Source: Stichopus chloronotus (taxonomy: Eukaryota > Echinodermata > Holothuroidea > Aspidochirotida > Stichopodidae). Taken from it: a stretch of DNA of 64,000 nucleotides. Below, piece by piece: positions 1 to 12,400 of this stretch. Location: NCBI GenBank assembly GCA_021234535.1, contig CM037845.1:10284143-10348142 (forward strand), written 5' to 3'. The notes under the pieces are model-generated. The model saw nothing but the letters and a program-made list of their open reading frames with translations, was not told the DNA's origin and made no database searches. Each line of letters begins with the position of its first letter. Position 1 is the stretch's first letter. The translations under genes were made by a program, and so were the position numbers.

Positions 1-340
1 GACTGTATTTCTGAAAAATTCATTCACAAATACAAGAGCCAACGGCCGGGATCCCAGCCTGGCTGGGGTAAGTTAGGGTTCCTTATAATAGAGATAAAGG
101 AACCCTAGGGTAAAAGAAACGCCATGTGCCAGACACAAATTATACGTCAGCGTTACGGTGTGCACGCATGGTTACATGTGGGATTAATATCTGTCACGAT
201 TGCTAACTTCAACCTGCAAAGACTGTACAATAAGGTATACTCCAAAAAACCTTTCAGCTGTGCATCTGTACTATATACTGTGGCCTAACGAAACGTCAGA
301 TTGAGCTCTCTGTGTGAGAGAGTACGCAGCAGTGCGAACG
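1..340 (+). promoter_or_regulatory. Upstream region / 5' UTR of SEC63
   Basis: This stretch precedes the SEC63 start codon. No TATA box or initiator can be assigned with confidence. A perfect 11-bp inverted repeat (74-84 with 97-107, 12-nt loop, arms containing TTAGGG) lies about 240 bases before the ATG. The transcription start cannot be placed from sequence alone. Confidence 0.4.
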
Positions 341-458
341 ATGGCGAAGTTCGAGTATGACGAGTCAGGCGGAACGTCGCTATATTTTCTTGTTTCATTT
401 TATGTTCTTTTTCTTATACCTTTCACATATTACCTGTGGCCTTCAAAAGAGAAAAAAG
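341..458 (+). CDS. SEC63: SEC63 exon 1
   Basis: Encodes residues 1-39: a short N-terminus with FEYDESGG, then the first membrane segment ending FTYYLWPS, closely matching the vertebrate N-terminus. The donor GT is at 459-460; it ends one base into a codon. Confidence 0.93.
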
Positions 459-3400
459 GTTTGCATGTCATTTCGCAGCCATTGGGTATTAACTTTGTTT
501 AACATATTGACAATGCATGTGGATGGCTGCAGTACTAGTGAAGCAGCTGTTGTGCAAGAGCGAACGTTAACGTTGTAACGTTAGGACATGCTACCAAACT
601 AAAGTGCTACTGTAGGCCTTACACAATCATAGCCTAACCTTACACTAGCCTGACCGTTACTGTACTGTAGTGTTAGGGACTGGATCCTACGTAGGGCTTA
701 TGCAGTCGCCTCATTGCTGTCATTAAACCGCCAGAAAACGGCCTAGGCCAGCAAATGCTTTGGCCTAGATTATGGACTGTGTGTCGCAGCTCAATGCGTT
801 AAAATCAGAAGTTAGACCTTAGTGAGGCAGCATGACCAGGGCAAGTTGGCCCAGGGTTCATTGGCTACATGTCAGTATCATATTCCCAATGAAGTATAAA
901 TATAAATGTAATGTAGGCATGGCTAGGGTCTAGACCCCAGAGACATCTTGATTGCATTGGCATTTTTTCCATGTGTAAAGTTGTGCATCATTGACATACA
1001 TTGGTGGATGCCATGTACTTTAGACTGGAAATTTCCAATGTGATACATTTACAAATACAAGGCCTAGGCTAAAGATGTTTTGAAAATGTTCTGCTCATCA
1101 TTGATGATGGAATTATTGTTCGGCTCAAATGTCGAATCTGTGATGGCATGCAATAGACTGTGATATGGTTGAATGAGCACCGCCAGTAATAGTGTTTATA
1201 CTATAGGGTTAGCATATGTATTGTATAAATTTATCTTCAAACACCTATTAACCAAATAAGCTCTCGTAGCATATTGGGTTATAGTTAGGACTGCTATGGG
1301 ACTGTTACCTTAACATCCCTTGGTTCAAATCCTCTTCTAACCTCTTTCCTTTCGCAGGTTTCACTTCTCTCATATCTCTCCTCAGGTTCTCACAGAATGT
1401 CTACAACTTTGTGAGATTAAAAGTTAAAGAATTAAAAAGGACCCCCCAAAAAAATCAAAGATTAAAAAAGTAGACGCAGTCCCTGTAATGACTAGTTTAG
1501 TTTTATGATACCCTTGTTGACGTCACTTGTGGTCACGGATTCCAAATTCGTACCAATCGTTCAAATGTATGTTAGCAATTGACATCTCAGACGAGAGTCT
1601 GTCAAATTTTTGTTTCAGATAAGCTCATGCTGCTAAAGCATCCAAAGTCACATGGTCTTCTATGTCCCATAGCTGTTTAGCTTTTAGTTAAAGGAAGATT
1701 AGAAACAAAAAAATCAGAAATTGCTTCTTATGTCTGTACAGTAGATGGTGGTGTGTGTCCTAGTTCCAACCATCTGCAATTTACAACACTTTATAATGCT
1801 GCAGTATGTCCTTCAAAAGTAGATGCTTCGAATGGGAAAGCCTGGAAATGAAAATGATCCAAATTGTTATAGCCCTAGGTCTGTGAGAAAGTATTTACAT
1901 ATTACCATTTACATCAACTGGACAATGTCTCTCCATTTTACTTGATGAAGTTTATGCAGTTCATGTTTAACTGTAACAGGCCTTTTGGCAGAGGAACCAG
2001 TGAACATATGACTGTGTGGCATTCTGCATTGCTGACCGTATGGTGTCAGCGCTTAAACTGATGTTTTTGTTTTGTTTTGTTTTTGCTTTTGTCAGAGGAT
2101 CCAGAGAAGCTGAAAAAGCAATGCCATTGTGATGCGTGCGAGGCCAAGAGGGAGAGATTAAAAGCACCAGCTGCTGGGGCAGCCTTTAAAAATATAGCCA
2201 GGTAATCATTTTTTGACAAGCATTATGTAAATTCCAGGAAAAGGGGAAAAGTCAAAATAAGCTGTAGCTGACAGCAAATCACAACTGTACATACTGTATG
2301 AATACTACAGTACCTACCCCCTTCCATTCACCCAGTTTCATCCTGAAACTGTGACCGGTACCCCCATCTGCAGAGATGAAAATAATACCCTGAATTAGTG
2401 TTTGTGTTTGCGATATGTATCTTATTCTGTTTGTTATGACACCAGTAATTCAACAGTTGATCTCTGAATTGAATTGTGTTTTTGATACAGCATCTTCAAG
2501 TACTTCTGCATGTATGCTGTTTATTTTATGCTGCCTGATCCACAGATGGGTGGTACTGGTCATTGCTTGGACCATATTCGTCGTCATCGCCGTGAAAGCT
2601 TCCCAGGTGGAACGGGACCACATAGAGTACGATCCTTTTGAAATACTCCAGCTCGACAGGGTAAGACCAAGCAGTGTGTAATCCATTTTAATGAACAACA
2701 TATCTGTAGGGTAAGACCATGTGGATGTACCTGTTCTTCATGTATGTTTGATTGTTTGTTGAACTTCAAATAAATTAAAAAAAACCTTTGTAATCCTCAT
2801 TTACTGTCGACAAATAAGCCTTTGATACTGAACGTCAATGAAACTTACAAAAAAGATTGGCAGAGGTTGCTGTCTGGAGGATGAACTTTTGTTTGATGAT
2901 ATTTTGAAGGACAAAAGTCTGTAAGGAAAATCACTGAAGGAGGAATACACTGCTGCTTTGATAGCACAGTGCTCAGTGTCACATAAGGATGTCAGATTAT
3001 GGGTAAAGGAAAAGAAAAGGAGTCCCTGCAGACTTTGGATTTTGAAGATAGTGAGTGCAGGTAACCTAGTAAGAAGTTAGGAGGGATTTTTCTCCTCACG
3101 AAATGAAAGTCTCATAACCGTTCTTTGCCTTCTGCTATTGGTGAATTTTCACCCCTAAATCAGGTTAAACTGAAAAGAGATGGTGAGAAAATTTTATTGT
3201 AAAAGCTAACATGAAGTGTACAGTGCATTGAATGTGTTCTAATTGGAGAAAAATGTAAAGATCAAATAGTCTGGGTTGAAAAAAAAAAAAACTTGGTTTA
3301 GATGCCACAAAGTAGGTGGCATTGCCTTAACCATGATGTGTTGTAAACACCACAAGGGTGTCATCCGTCCTTACCAAGGGGAGTGCTAACCAGCTCTCCT

Positions 3401-6400
3401 TTTCTAACAACACGCCTGGGAGAGGCTGTCCAGGTGGTATATATTCAGCCCATTATGTATTTCACTGGGAAAAGGACTACCACATTTTACTCTTTTCTGC
3501 ATTTGAGGGCATACAGTGAGCTAAAAGCTAATATGTTGTTCCATGTTAGTAGCATTTTCTAAGGATTTGCTTGAATTTGTTTTGACTTGTCAAATTTCAT
3601 TTAGGCTTTGTCCAGTGAAAAACATATTCTGTATATACTTATGCAAATTAGATCATGAATATTAATTAATAAGAATTTGACCTGCATTTCCCAGCTGAGA
3701 GTACATGCTGTTAAGAACTCATGTTGTTACATTTTGTAAGTATAACTAATACAGAATTGGCACTGTACACTATTTGCCAGTGATATACACTGTGTGGTAC
3801 TGAGGAGATGTGCAACAACTTGATGTAACTGGTTTGCCTTTTGGGTCACCATGGTGACAATTCTGATTTTATAAGGCCATGTGAATTGAAAGACACATTT
3901 TGGAGTATTGTCTGACTTAATCATTAGGAATGGTGAAAGCAGCCACAATTTCTGTCAAAATCCATTAAAAATCGGCAATTTAAAGAGGCTCATTGAGTTG
4001 TTTCTTGAAATTCACTAAATTTTTCTGAACCTGTCAAATTTCTTTAACATACTAATGACAAATGTTCAAACTAAAAGGATCCCAGTGTTTCACATGCAAA
4101 GGAACATAAATGAGTGATTAATTAATGATTCAATTTGGTTTTTGAAATTTTGTGACCAGACACTTTTCATATTAGTACTTATTCACTTGCACCCAGCCAG
4201 TACAAGTGGAGATCAAACTCTCAAAAAGTTTGACAGTTTTTACAACTATGGATGTGAAACTTGACTAATTATGCACATAATAGTATTGTCATGTACTTAC
4301 ATCCTGCAAAATCATCCCAAACTTATCGGTATCAACTCAATGACCCCCTTTAAGAAGTAAATATCTTCTTTACAATTTACAGCATAAGTAAACATAGGCC
4401 AAATATTCAAATTTGTGACATGCTGGGGGTGCGCGTGATGAATTTGCCTTATGTTATCCTTTGCTTTCTTAACTTTGATTTCAAGAATAACTCAAGCATT
4501 TTATAGGCACCAAGGGTTTTATTTGGAAGCAGATTGTCTTCTGATGCCTACTGATGTCTCTTACCAATGTGTAGGCCAGATGGCAATTCACTTAGAGACA
4601 CATATGCATACATACATGTATGCCTAACTGACAGTGACACTGTGTCACACTTCACATCATCACTTTTGCATTTTCATCAAACTTTGAAAAGCAACATTTC
4701 AAAAACGATGATGGATATGACTCAGTGTTCGCACTGAGGTGTGGGATGGCGTGAATCCCGCATTTGTCCCCCGAGTCCTGCACAAAGATAATTCTTGAGT
4801 GGAAAAATCCTGCAACATTTTGCCGCAGCTGAGCTCATAGGTGCAATTATAAATACACAATAAATTGCAATAGAATCTTCACCAAGTGGCAACTTTCTCC
4901 TTGATTTTGAAAATTCCTCCCCAAATTGTTTTCCAGAGATTGATTTTCCTTGCAGGTTCAGTTCTTGTAAAGTGCAACAACTGATATGAGCACAATCCAA
5001 CAGATTGTCAGTCATGATGTCACTCTGCTACTTCTGAATGAGGCCAGCTCTTTTCTGGAATGCATATCACATGGTCTTTAATAATTTAATTCCCATAATG
5101 CTTAGAAGTACAGCATGTTATTGTAGCTGTAAATTGTCAGGTACATGATGGTTTGTTTGCTGATTTCAGATTCAAAACCACTGCTTTGTGGAATTGAAAC
5201 TTTTTCGTCATTGGGTTTTGAAAATGATTGATACTTGCTTCTGTTTTGTAAAACTTTGCTATTTTTTAGGCATCAGCTGATTAAATGATGAAAATAGACC
5301 AGAAACTCAGTGACGACTTTTGATAACTTTGCACATGCCATTGCTTAATTTTAGAATGTCAAAATGCTGCAGTACTGTAGCGGCAAGGTCACTGAAATAA
5401 AAATCATATCATAATAAAAACTAGGAATATTAAGGAGAGAGGAACTTCAGCAATTAAAACTGAAGAGAAACATACATATAAACTCAAGAGGAACATTTGT
5501 TCTTCTGCTCACTTCTTTGACATTTTTTTTTTGACCGATTTTTTAATTATGATTTTAAGACTATCTTTGCATCTTACATTAAGGCTGCAGGGCCTTAAAA
5601 AGTATTTCAGTTGTAATGTTTTTGTAGTGTGTGTATTTCTTTTTTTGATATCATTTCCCTGGTTTTTACATTCCTTGCTACTAGGTAATGTAAGGCAGTG
5701 GCACATATACAAATCCAGTTTATGGAAAACGTACATTTTGTGTATATAATTTTTTTTTTTCTATTCTGCAATGGGCCTTTAAAACTTTTTAAAACACGTA
5801 GCTTGTGGCCATCCCAATTCCGTCTCAATCTATTGTTCTCTTTTCCCTTCCATCTTTTCATGCTATTTCCTATAGGTTTTATATGTAGACTTTCCATTTG
5901 TCTGAAACTCTTGACCCTGCCCACACTTTTTGCTCTACAGATGTAGCTGTACCCATTGATGGCTATGGATATCGTTGTTTAAGTCTCTTCTGTTTTCTTT
6001 TCTTACTGTACCTCTGATAGGGTGCCACTGATAGAGAAATTAAACGCCAGTATCGCATTCTTAGTTTAAAGTACCATCCTGACAAAGAGGGAGGTGACCC
6101 GGATATGTTTATGAAGATTGCAAAAGCCCACGCTGCGTAAGTACCCTCCACTTACTCGTAATTCCATTTGTGGCAGACGTAGGCGTGTGTCAGGGAATGT
6201 AGAGTACCTATTGCTTCTCGTTGACACTGAAATACAATATTAACTTCATAGTAAGCCCATGGATGAATGCACTGGTAAAGTTTAATCAGAGGATTCTGTG
6301 TGGTGATATTACTTTGTCAGTAAGTACCATCTTGAGGGAGGGGGTATCCTGTCACTTGTTTTCGTTGTGGATAGAATATGCTTAGGGATGGCAAATGGTG

Positions 6401-9400
6401 TATTTTTTTTTCTGGTTGTGAGCTAAACTTTTATGAAGAATTGGCTTTCTGTTTGAAATTGAATTTTTGACACATTTCCTTTTCATAATTTAAGGTAATT
6501 TTTATTTCATATTGTGTATATTTGAATAATGTATCAAGTTTTTACAATTGAACCTTTAGTTTTTTTTTTTTAGCTCCTGGCATTCTGTATATTTTGTCCT
6601 GGCTAATTGCTCTTCTTTCCCATTGTCCAGTGTCTGCTGGCACGGGTGCCTACTGGCTATTTTAGAATTCTGTGTGTTGGCATACGATATTAACAATTTT
6701 GACAGCGCTAGTTTCCTTGCATTGCTGTCCCAGAACAATGTTGGGAAATTAATTCCAGTAGTCATTGTCTGCAATCAAAGGAACACAGCTTAAAGCACAC
6801 TGATGACAATTACCAACCAAAAACATCAGATGCTTGTTACATACAAGATGAGTGGTGAAATCATTTCAGGCATGCAAATATGAAACAACGAAGGGAGTCT
6901 TTGAATTGTAATTTATAATTTATTGGTAGACCAGTGCTCATCATTCATGTATTTAATCAGCGCTAACTTTTGTTGCATACCGGTTTTGTCAAATTTGAAT
7001 ACTGCCCGTATCAGTACTTGTATACCGTTGAAGTTTTGATTCACAGTGATCATCAGTAGTAATGCTGATGGCATGTAGTTAACCTGCCTCTGTCGAGATT
7101 TGTAGAGAAATTCATTCCAGTCTTTCATGAAAGGACACACTTTTTTCTGTATTTAAATCAGATTAACTGATGAAGAATCAAGGAAGAACTGGGAAGAGCA
7201 TGGAAATCCAGATGGACCTCAAGGTGAGCTATGACACACAGGGCTGAATATTAACTTGCCCAGTGGGGCAAGTGGCATTCAGAATTCACTTGCCCTTACA
7301 AAATTTTAGTTGCCCTGAAATGGAAGAGAATGAAGGCAAGATAACTGAAACTTCACTGGTTTCTGAAAAAGAAGAGTTTTTTTGGCAGCACACCTTGTTT
7401 TTCTGAAAAAGGGGTTTTCTTGGTAACACACCTCGTAAAGTTAAGGGAAGCATTCAGTTGATTGGAGACGGGATTGGAGGGTGCTGTGGTCATGATTGAG
7501 GAGCAAGATTGTGAACCCTATCTGTTATCCCTTGGCCATGCACTTAACTTTAATTGAGAGTAGTCTAGTGCAGGGCTGAACTTGAAGAATAACTTTCTGG
7601 TGGGGTAAGTGACATTCAGAATGCACTTCCCTGATAAACATTTGCTTACCCCAGACAGCATTTCATACAGAAACAAAGCAAAGCAGCTAGCAATGGAACA
7701 AAATACACAATGAAATAGAAAAAAATTCCATTCCATGCGTTAATAATGATTTACTTGTGTTGTTGCAGAGTAGTAAGTGCAATTCCTGTGTTCATCTGTG
7801 AAACAAGAAAACTGCTTCACTCAATTGTATTTTTTTTACATAATTTAATGACAACCAAGGTGCAGAAATGTAAAAAAGTGGAACAAAAAAGTTGCTCACT
7901 GCATTATAAATTCTCTTGCCTTCAATCTCAATCTGACCCCAAGTGTACAGATCCTTCAGTGAAAGAAGTCACATGATTGCTTTGTCAATTCATTCTGCTG
8001 TGAGACCGAATTGATCTCCTTTTCTGGTAGTAACTTTCAGACATTCTGTATGAGAGTTTGAATTTGATGATGATGATGATATCGACAGCAAGTGCTTGTA
8101 TGTGAATTTTCTCGATGCCTCGGTGCTACAGAACTTGTCCTTGTTTCCTCTCCACACGTAGCTACCGAGTTTGGAATTGCGCTCCCTGCTTGGATAGTGG
8201 ACCAAAACAATTCTGTCTGGGTAAGTTCATTGAAGAGATTTTCAAACAAGTGCAGTGCAGACGTGAAAATGTTGACACTGGCTCCGCCACGACCAGATTG
8301 TTACGCGAAAAACATTGAAAGAGCGTAGTTGATCCTTAAAGAGCCTCAACCGTCTTTCTGAAATGTGCAGTGCTCATTTGATTTGTATCAAGAACAATTT
8401 GTGTCTTCATGACTATTTGTTTAGATTTACTCTTTTTGTTTTTTCATACCAGGTCCTTGCTGCTTACATCCTTGCCTTCATTATAATTCTTCCAATCGGT
8501 GTGGTAAGTTCTGTTCTTCGTTCAAAAGATAGAAGCAAACAGACAAATTAACACAAATTTTACAGAGGACAGTCCAAACCATTTCCAAATTCTGTGACAA
8601 ATAAAGAATATTAAAAAGCAATTGTACAAGGCATTTTCCAGTGAAAGCAACACCCACTTGGTCCACAAAAATATTGAAATTTTTAACAGATTTTACCTTC
8701 AGTAACATTTCAGACATCCTCCTGCCTAATTCGCAAGTGCAGTATGATGACAGGCTGAAAGGTTGTACAATGGTTTTATTCGCACTTGTTTCTGCACAAC
8801 TTCTATGTCAGATGCTTGGGCTGCCTTTTTATAAAAGTTTGGGTATTTCAAACCGTGTGGTGGAAATGCAAATGTCTGTTGTGGGCTTTGTGTGGTCTTT
8901 ACTTGGTGTGATCATTACTTGGTTACTTGGCATGGTCGTTACTTGGTGTCAGGATTTATAGCGTGAAATGTTGCTTTCTGCTGAATTGTCTAATAAACTA
9001 GTTGCACCATGATGAACACAACTTAACATTTTGTTTTCTTTGTGGTGCTGAGTTGCATGCTCAACCAAACTTAAATTCAAGATTGCAAAGGAGAAGTGTT
9101 CACATGTGACTATGAACCAAGTTTGTCCTAGACCTCTCCCTCCATACCCCTCAGTGTACCACCTGAAAGAATGGTATGTTAAAAGCTCCCCTTTGTCTGT
9201 TTTCACATTGTCATGTCTACCGGTGTTTTTGTCCATCATCAGGGCACCTGGTGGTATCGGTCCATCCGTTACAACGCAGAGGAGGTGTTGATGGACACTA
9301 CACAACTCTTTCTTCACTACATTTACAAAACTCCTGCCATGAACTTCAAACGTGAGTATCGTGTCAACATTTGTAGGAAACCGCCCCCCCTCCATTTTTG

Positions 9401-12400
9401 GATTTACTGAACTGTAAAGAAAAAGATAAGTTTGTATGGTCTTGTTGTGTTTACTTACTATATTTTGGTAAACATGAATGCGCTTCATGCACAATGTGCA
9501 GCCCTGCTTTATGTGTCTCAGACTCAGTGAGGTATTGCCGACCACTGACACCCGCACTTCCTGACCTCTCTTTTTTCATCTTCCTCTCATCGTCAAGGTG
9601 TGGCAATGATTTTGTCAGGAGCTTTCGAATTCAAGAGATCTCATAACAGTCAAGTGGTCGAAAGGCCCAGTGACGATGAAGAACTCTCACCGGTGAGTTA
9701 CCTCTGAGTGGAAGAATCTGTTACACAGTGACCTGTCTGTGCTTCCCTAGGCATTGGTGAAAATGTGTATGTTACAATTGTTCAAGAGTCGGCCCTTGAA
9801 CCAAAGCCCCTGGGCGTGTTACAAACATATGCTTGATTAGGTCCCTCCGTTATACCAAGCGAGTGAGAATTTGTGGATGACTTGTAAGCTTCAAACATGA
9901 GCATCCTTCGCTGTTGATTTTTAATGCACTGGATTACCTAGAAATGTGCAATTTCCTGCAAGATTCTTTAACGCAAGCACTTGAGAAGTCATTCCAACTA
10001 AGGATGTCCACATTTGGAGGTAAGTTCATGGTGAAAAGCTGTGTGTATCTTCGTGAAGGTCCTCAGTTGGAGGTTCTTTTTCTAACATGCACACACACTT
10101 GCAATGACACACTTCCACCCAATTGCAAATATGGGCATATGGTTTAAAGAATTACTTTAAGTGCAGTTTGTATCTGCAACAGTATATGTACTGCTTTGTA
10201 TTTTCTAAAATATCAGGTGACGCACATGTTGAGGTCGAGGAAAGCTCAAATGACATGTTTCAAAATTGTATTTATATTTCTGTTTGGTGTTAAGTTCCGT
10301 CATAAGCTGAAGAATGCCTTTCGTGATACAGTGAAACTCTCTGCAACTCAATAGTGTACTGCAGGTGAGAGTGGTCGGTTGCAGTATGGCTTAAAATCAC
10401 CTAGTGTGGCTTTCAAAAGGTTTCAGTACCTGCCAACATGACTTATCTTCGCTTTGAAAAGTTTCGATAGCTGCTGAAATGACATGTGTTTTGAAAGGAA
10501 GAAGTTTGTGGAAACTGCCCTTAAATCAAGTAACTTTCTTCATAACACCTTGATTTGTCAGTCTAAAAAGCCACTTTGCAATGCATGTGACCAGTGGTCA
10601 CCTGCAAAAGTAATAATCGTATAAAAATTTCGATATTTCACTTTGAATGACCAGCGCACGTTTGTAAAGAATTCAGTATTAAGTGAAATTACTTTTGCAC
10701 AATTGTGTACATGTCTCATACTAAAACAAAATGTTTCAGGTCAGAATTTTATGCCACGTTAAAGTTTTTCTATTTCTTGCATGATGTATTTTGCTCTGGT
10801 CCTTGACTCCAACGTATCCAGAGTGGGGAAACATTTTTCTGAAAGGAGTTTTTTTTACTTATATTAAGACTCTTATGTCATAGTCTGCATTTATGACTCA
10901 GCTGAGACTGCATGGACCATAAATGTCCACTTCAAACCAGTTTGGATCAGAAAGTTGTCTTCAAAGTAAAATACTAAGATTGGTCATTCTAAAATGCTAA
11001 GTTTGGTCATTTCAAAACGAAAAGGTCGGTCAGTCTAAAATTTGCTAAGATCTCCAATTTAAAATGATGTAGTTTGGAAGAGTGCTGCAATGTCTGAAGA
11101 GTTTAGTAATTAGAAAATGGAGAAAAAAAGTAACCTTGTTGGTTGAAAATATCACAAAGAGTGGTGTTTAACGTCCAAAATTACTGTAAGAAGGGATCAT
11201 CTGCTAATGTATCTATAGGAGTGGCAGATGTCTAGTATGAAATAATTCTGTTGCTGCGAAGTCAATGGACATTGTACCGTCTCTCTCTCCATTTATGTCC
11301 TACTCCAGTAGACCCGTCAAGCTGTGTTGCAGTCAACAGTTGCCCGTCTGGCTCGCTGCTCACCATACATTGCTTGTCAGTACCGATCAGTGTCTACATT
11401 GCAGTCGAAACCTACACAACGATTGTGAAACCCCTTCGAAGGTTCTTGCCCGTAACCTCAAATTGCCAGCTTCGTTATTTTGTACATGCAATAATGGTAC
11501 ATGAAAGAGTATGTGAAGTGAGGAGGACAGTTGTGTGAAAAACATGACCTAGAGGATAGGTAGTCATGTGAAGGTCACACTAGGAAGATAGGTAGTTGTG
11601 AGAAAGACTTTACCCAGGATGATAGGAAGTTGTGAGAAAGACTTTTCCCAGGATGACAGATAGTTGTGAGAAAGACTTAACCAGCAGGATAGGTAGTTGT
11701 CAGAAAGACGTGTGTGTATCTGTGCCATGAAGTCTTCCTTCAGAGGAACCCTGTATGTATGCTGTAAAATTTTTTGATACCAAAACTTGTCTCGGAGGCA
11801 GAAAGTCCCCTTGTTAACAGAAAATGCAATTTAAAATTGAAACTTTCCCTTGAAAGTTGGACATATGGTAAAGAAAAATTGAATTTGGATGCTAAACAGC
11901 ATTATCTTGCAACTGTGAGAATTCCTAGCCAAACATTTGGTTGTTTAAAATTCTCCCTACTTTATCTTTGGGGATCTGTGTAAGGCGAAATAAAATAAAA
12001 AGTCGTCCCCACCTGCAGGCTATTTTTAACACTTTAATAAACCTATCTGAAACATTTTACAAACTTTTTGCCAGTAAGTTATCATCTTCACTGAATAGAA
12101 GATGATCAGGGATGACAGCTGTATCGTTATGAGGATAGTGATGCCTGGGAGAACTGTTTGGGGGAGGGGGGTTGGGAATTGAATGAACACTAGACTCATT
12201 GGACTGAATTTCTGTCCACAGGACAGTTGTAATGAACAATTTCTTTCCTTTCTTCATTCAAAGCTGGTGAAGGAATTCTCCAACGACATCTGCCTTAAGA
12301 ACAAGGAGCGCCCTTTTTGTCACCCTTACAGTCTGAAGGCTAGGATCCTCCTGTATGCTCACTTTGATAGGTACCTTCTGCCTCCAAACACGTTGGATGA

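Larger units (their letters stand above)
2661..6020 (+). other. SEC63 intron 3
   Basis: A 3.4-kb intron. It carries the tRNA-like element at 3279-3413, an inverted-repeat element at 3980-4353 and a perfect CTCAGTG-TTCG-CACTGAG hairpin at 4721-4738. No coding exon is supported. Confidence 0.6.

Noticed and set aside
8641..8961. 106-codon hydrophobic frame in SEC63 intron 7
   Set aside because: Starts at GTG; the hydrophobic end comes from a short TTACTTGG repeat. No splice link or homology.
8949..9557. 202-codon open frame on the minus strand across SEC63 exons 8-9
   Set aside because: It starts at GTG, is antisense to a conserved exon (WWYRSIRY), and its translation has no recognisable domain.
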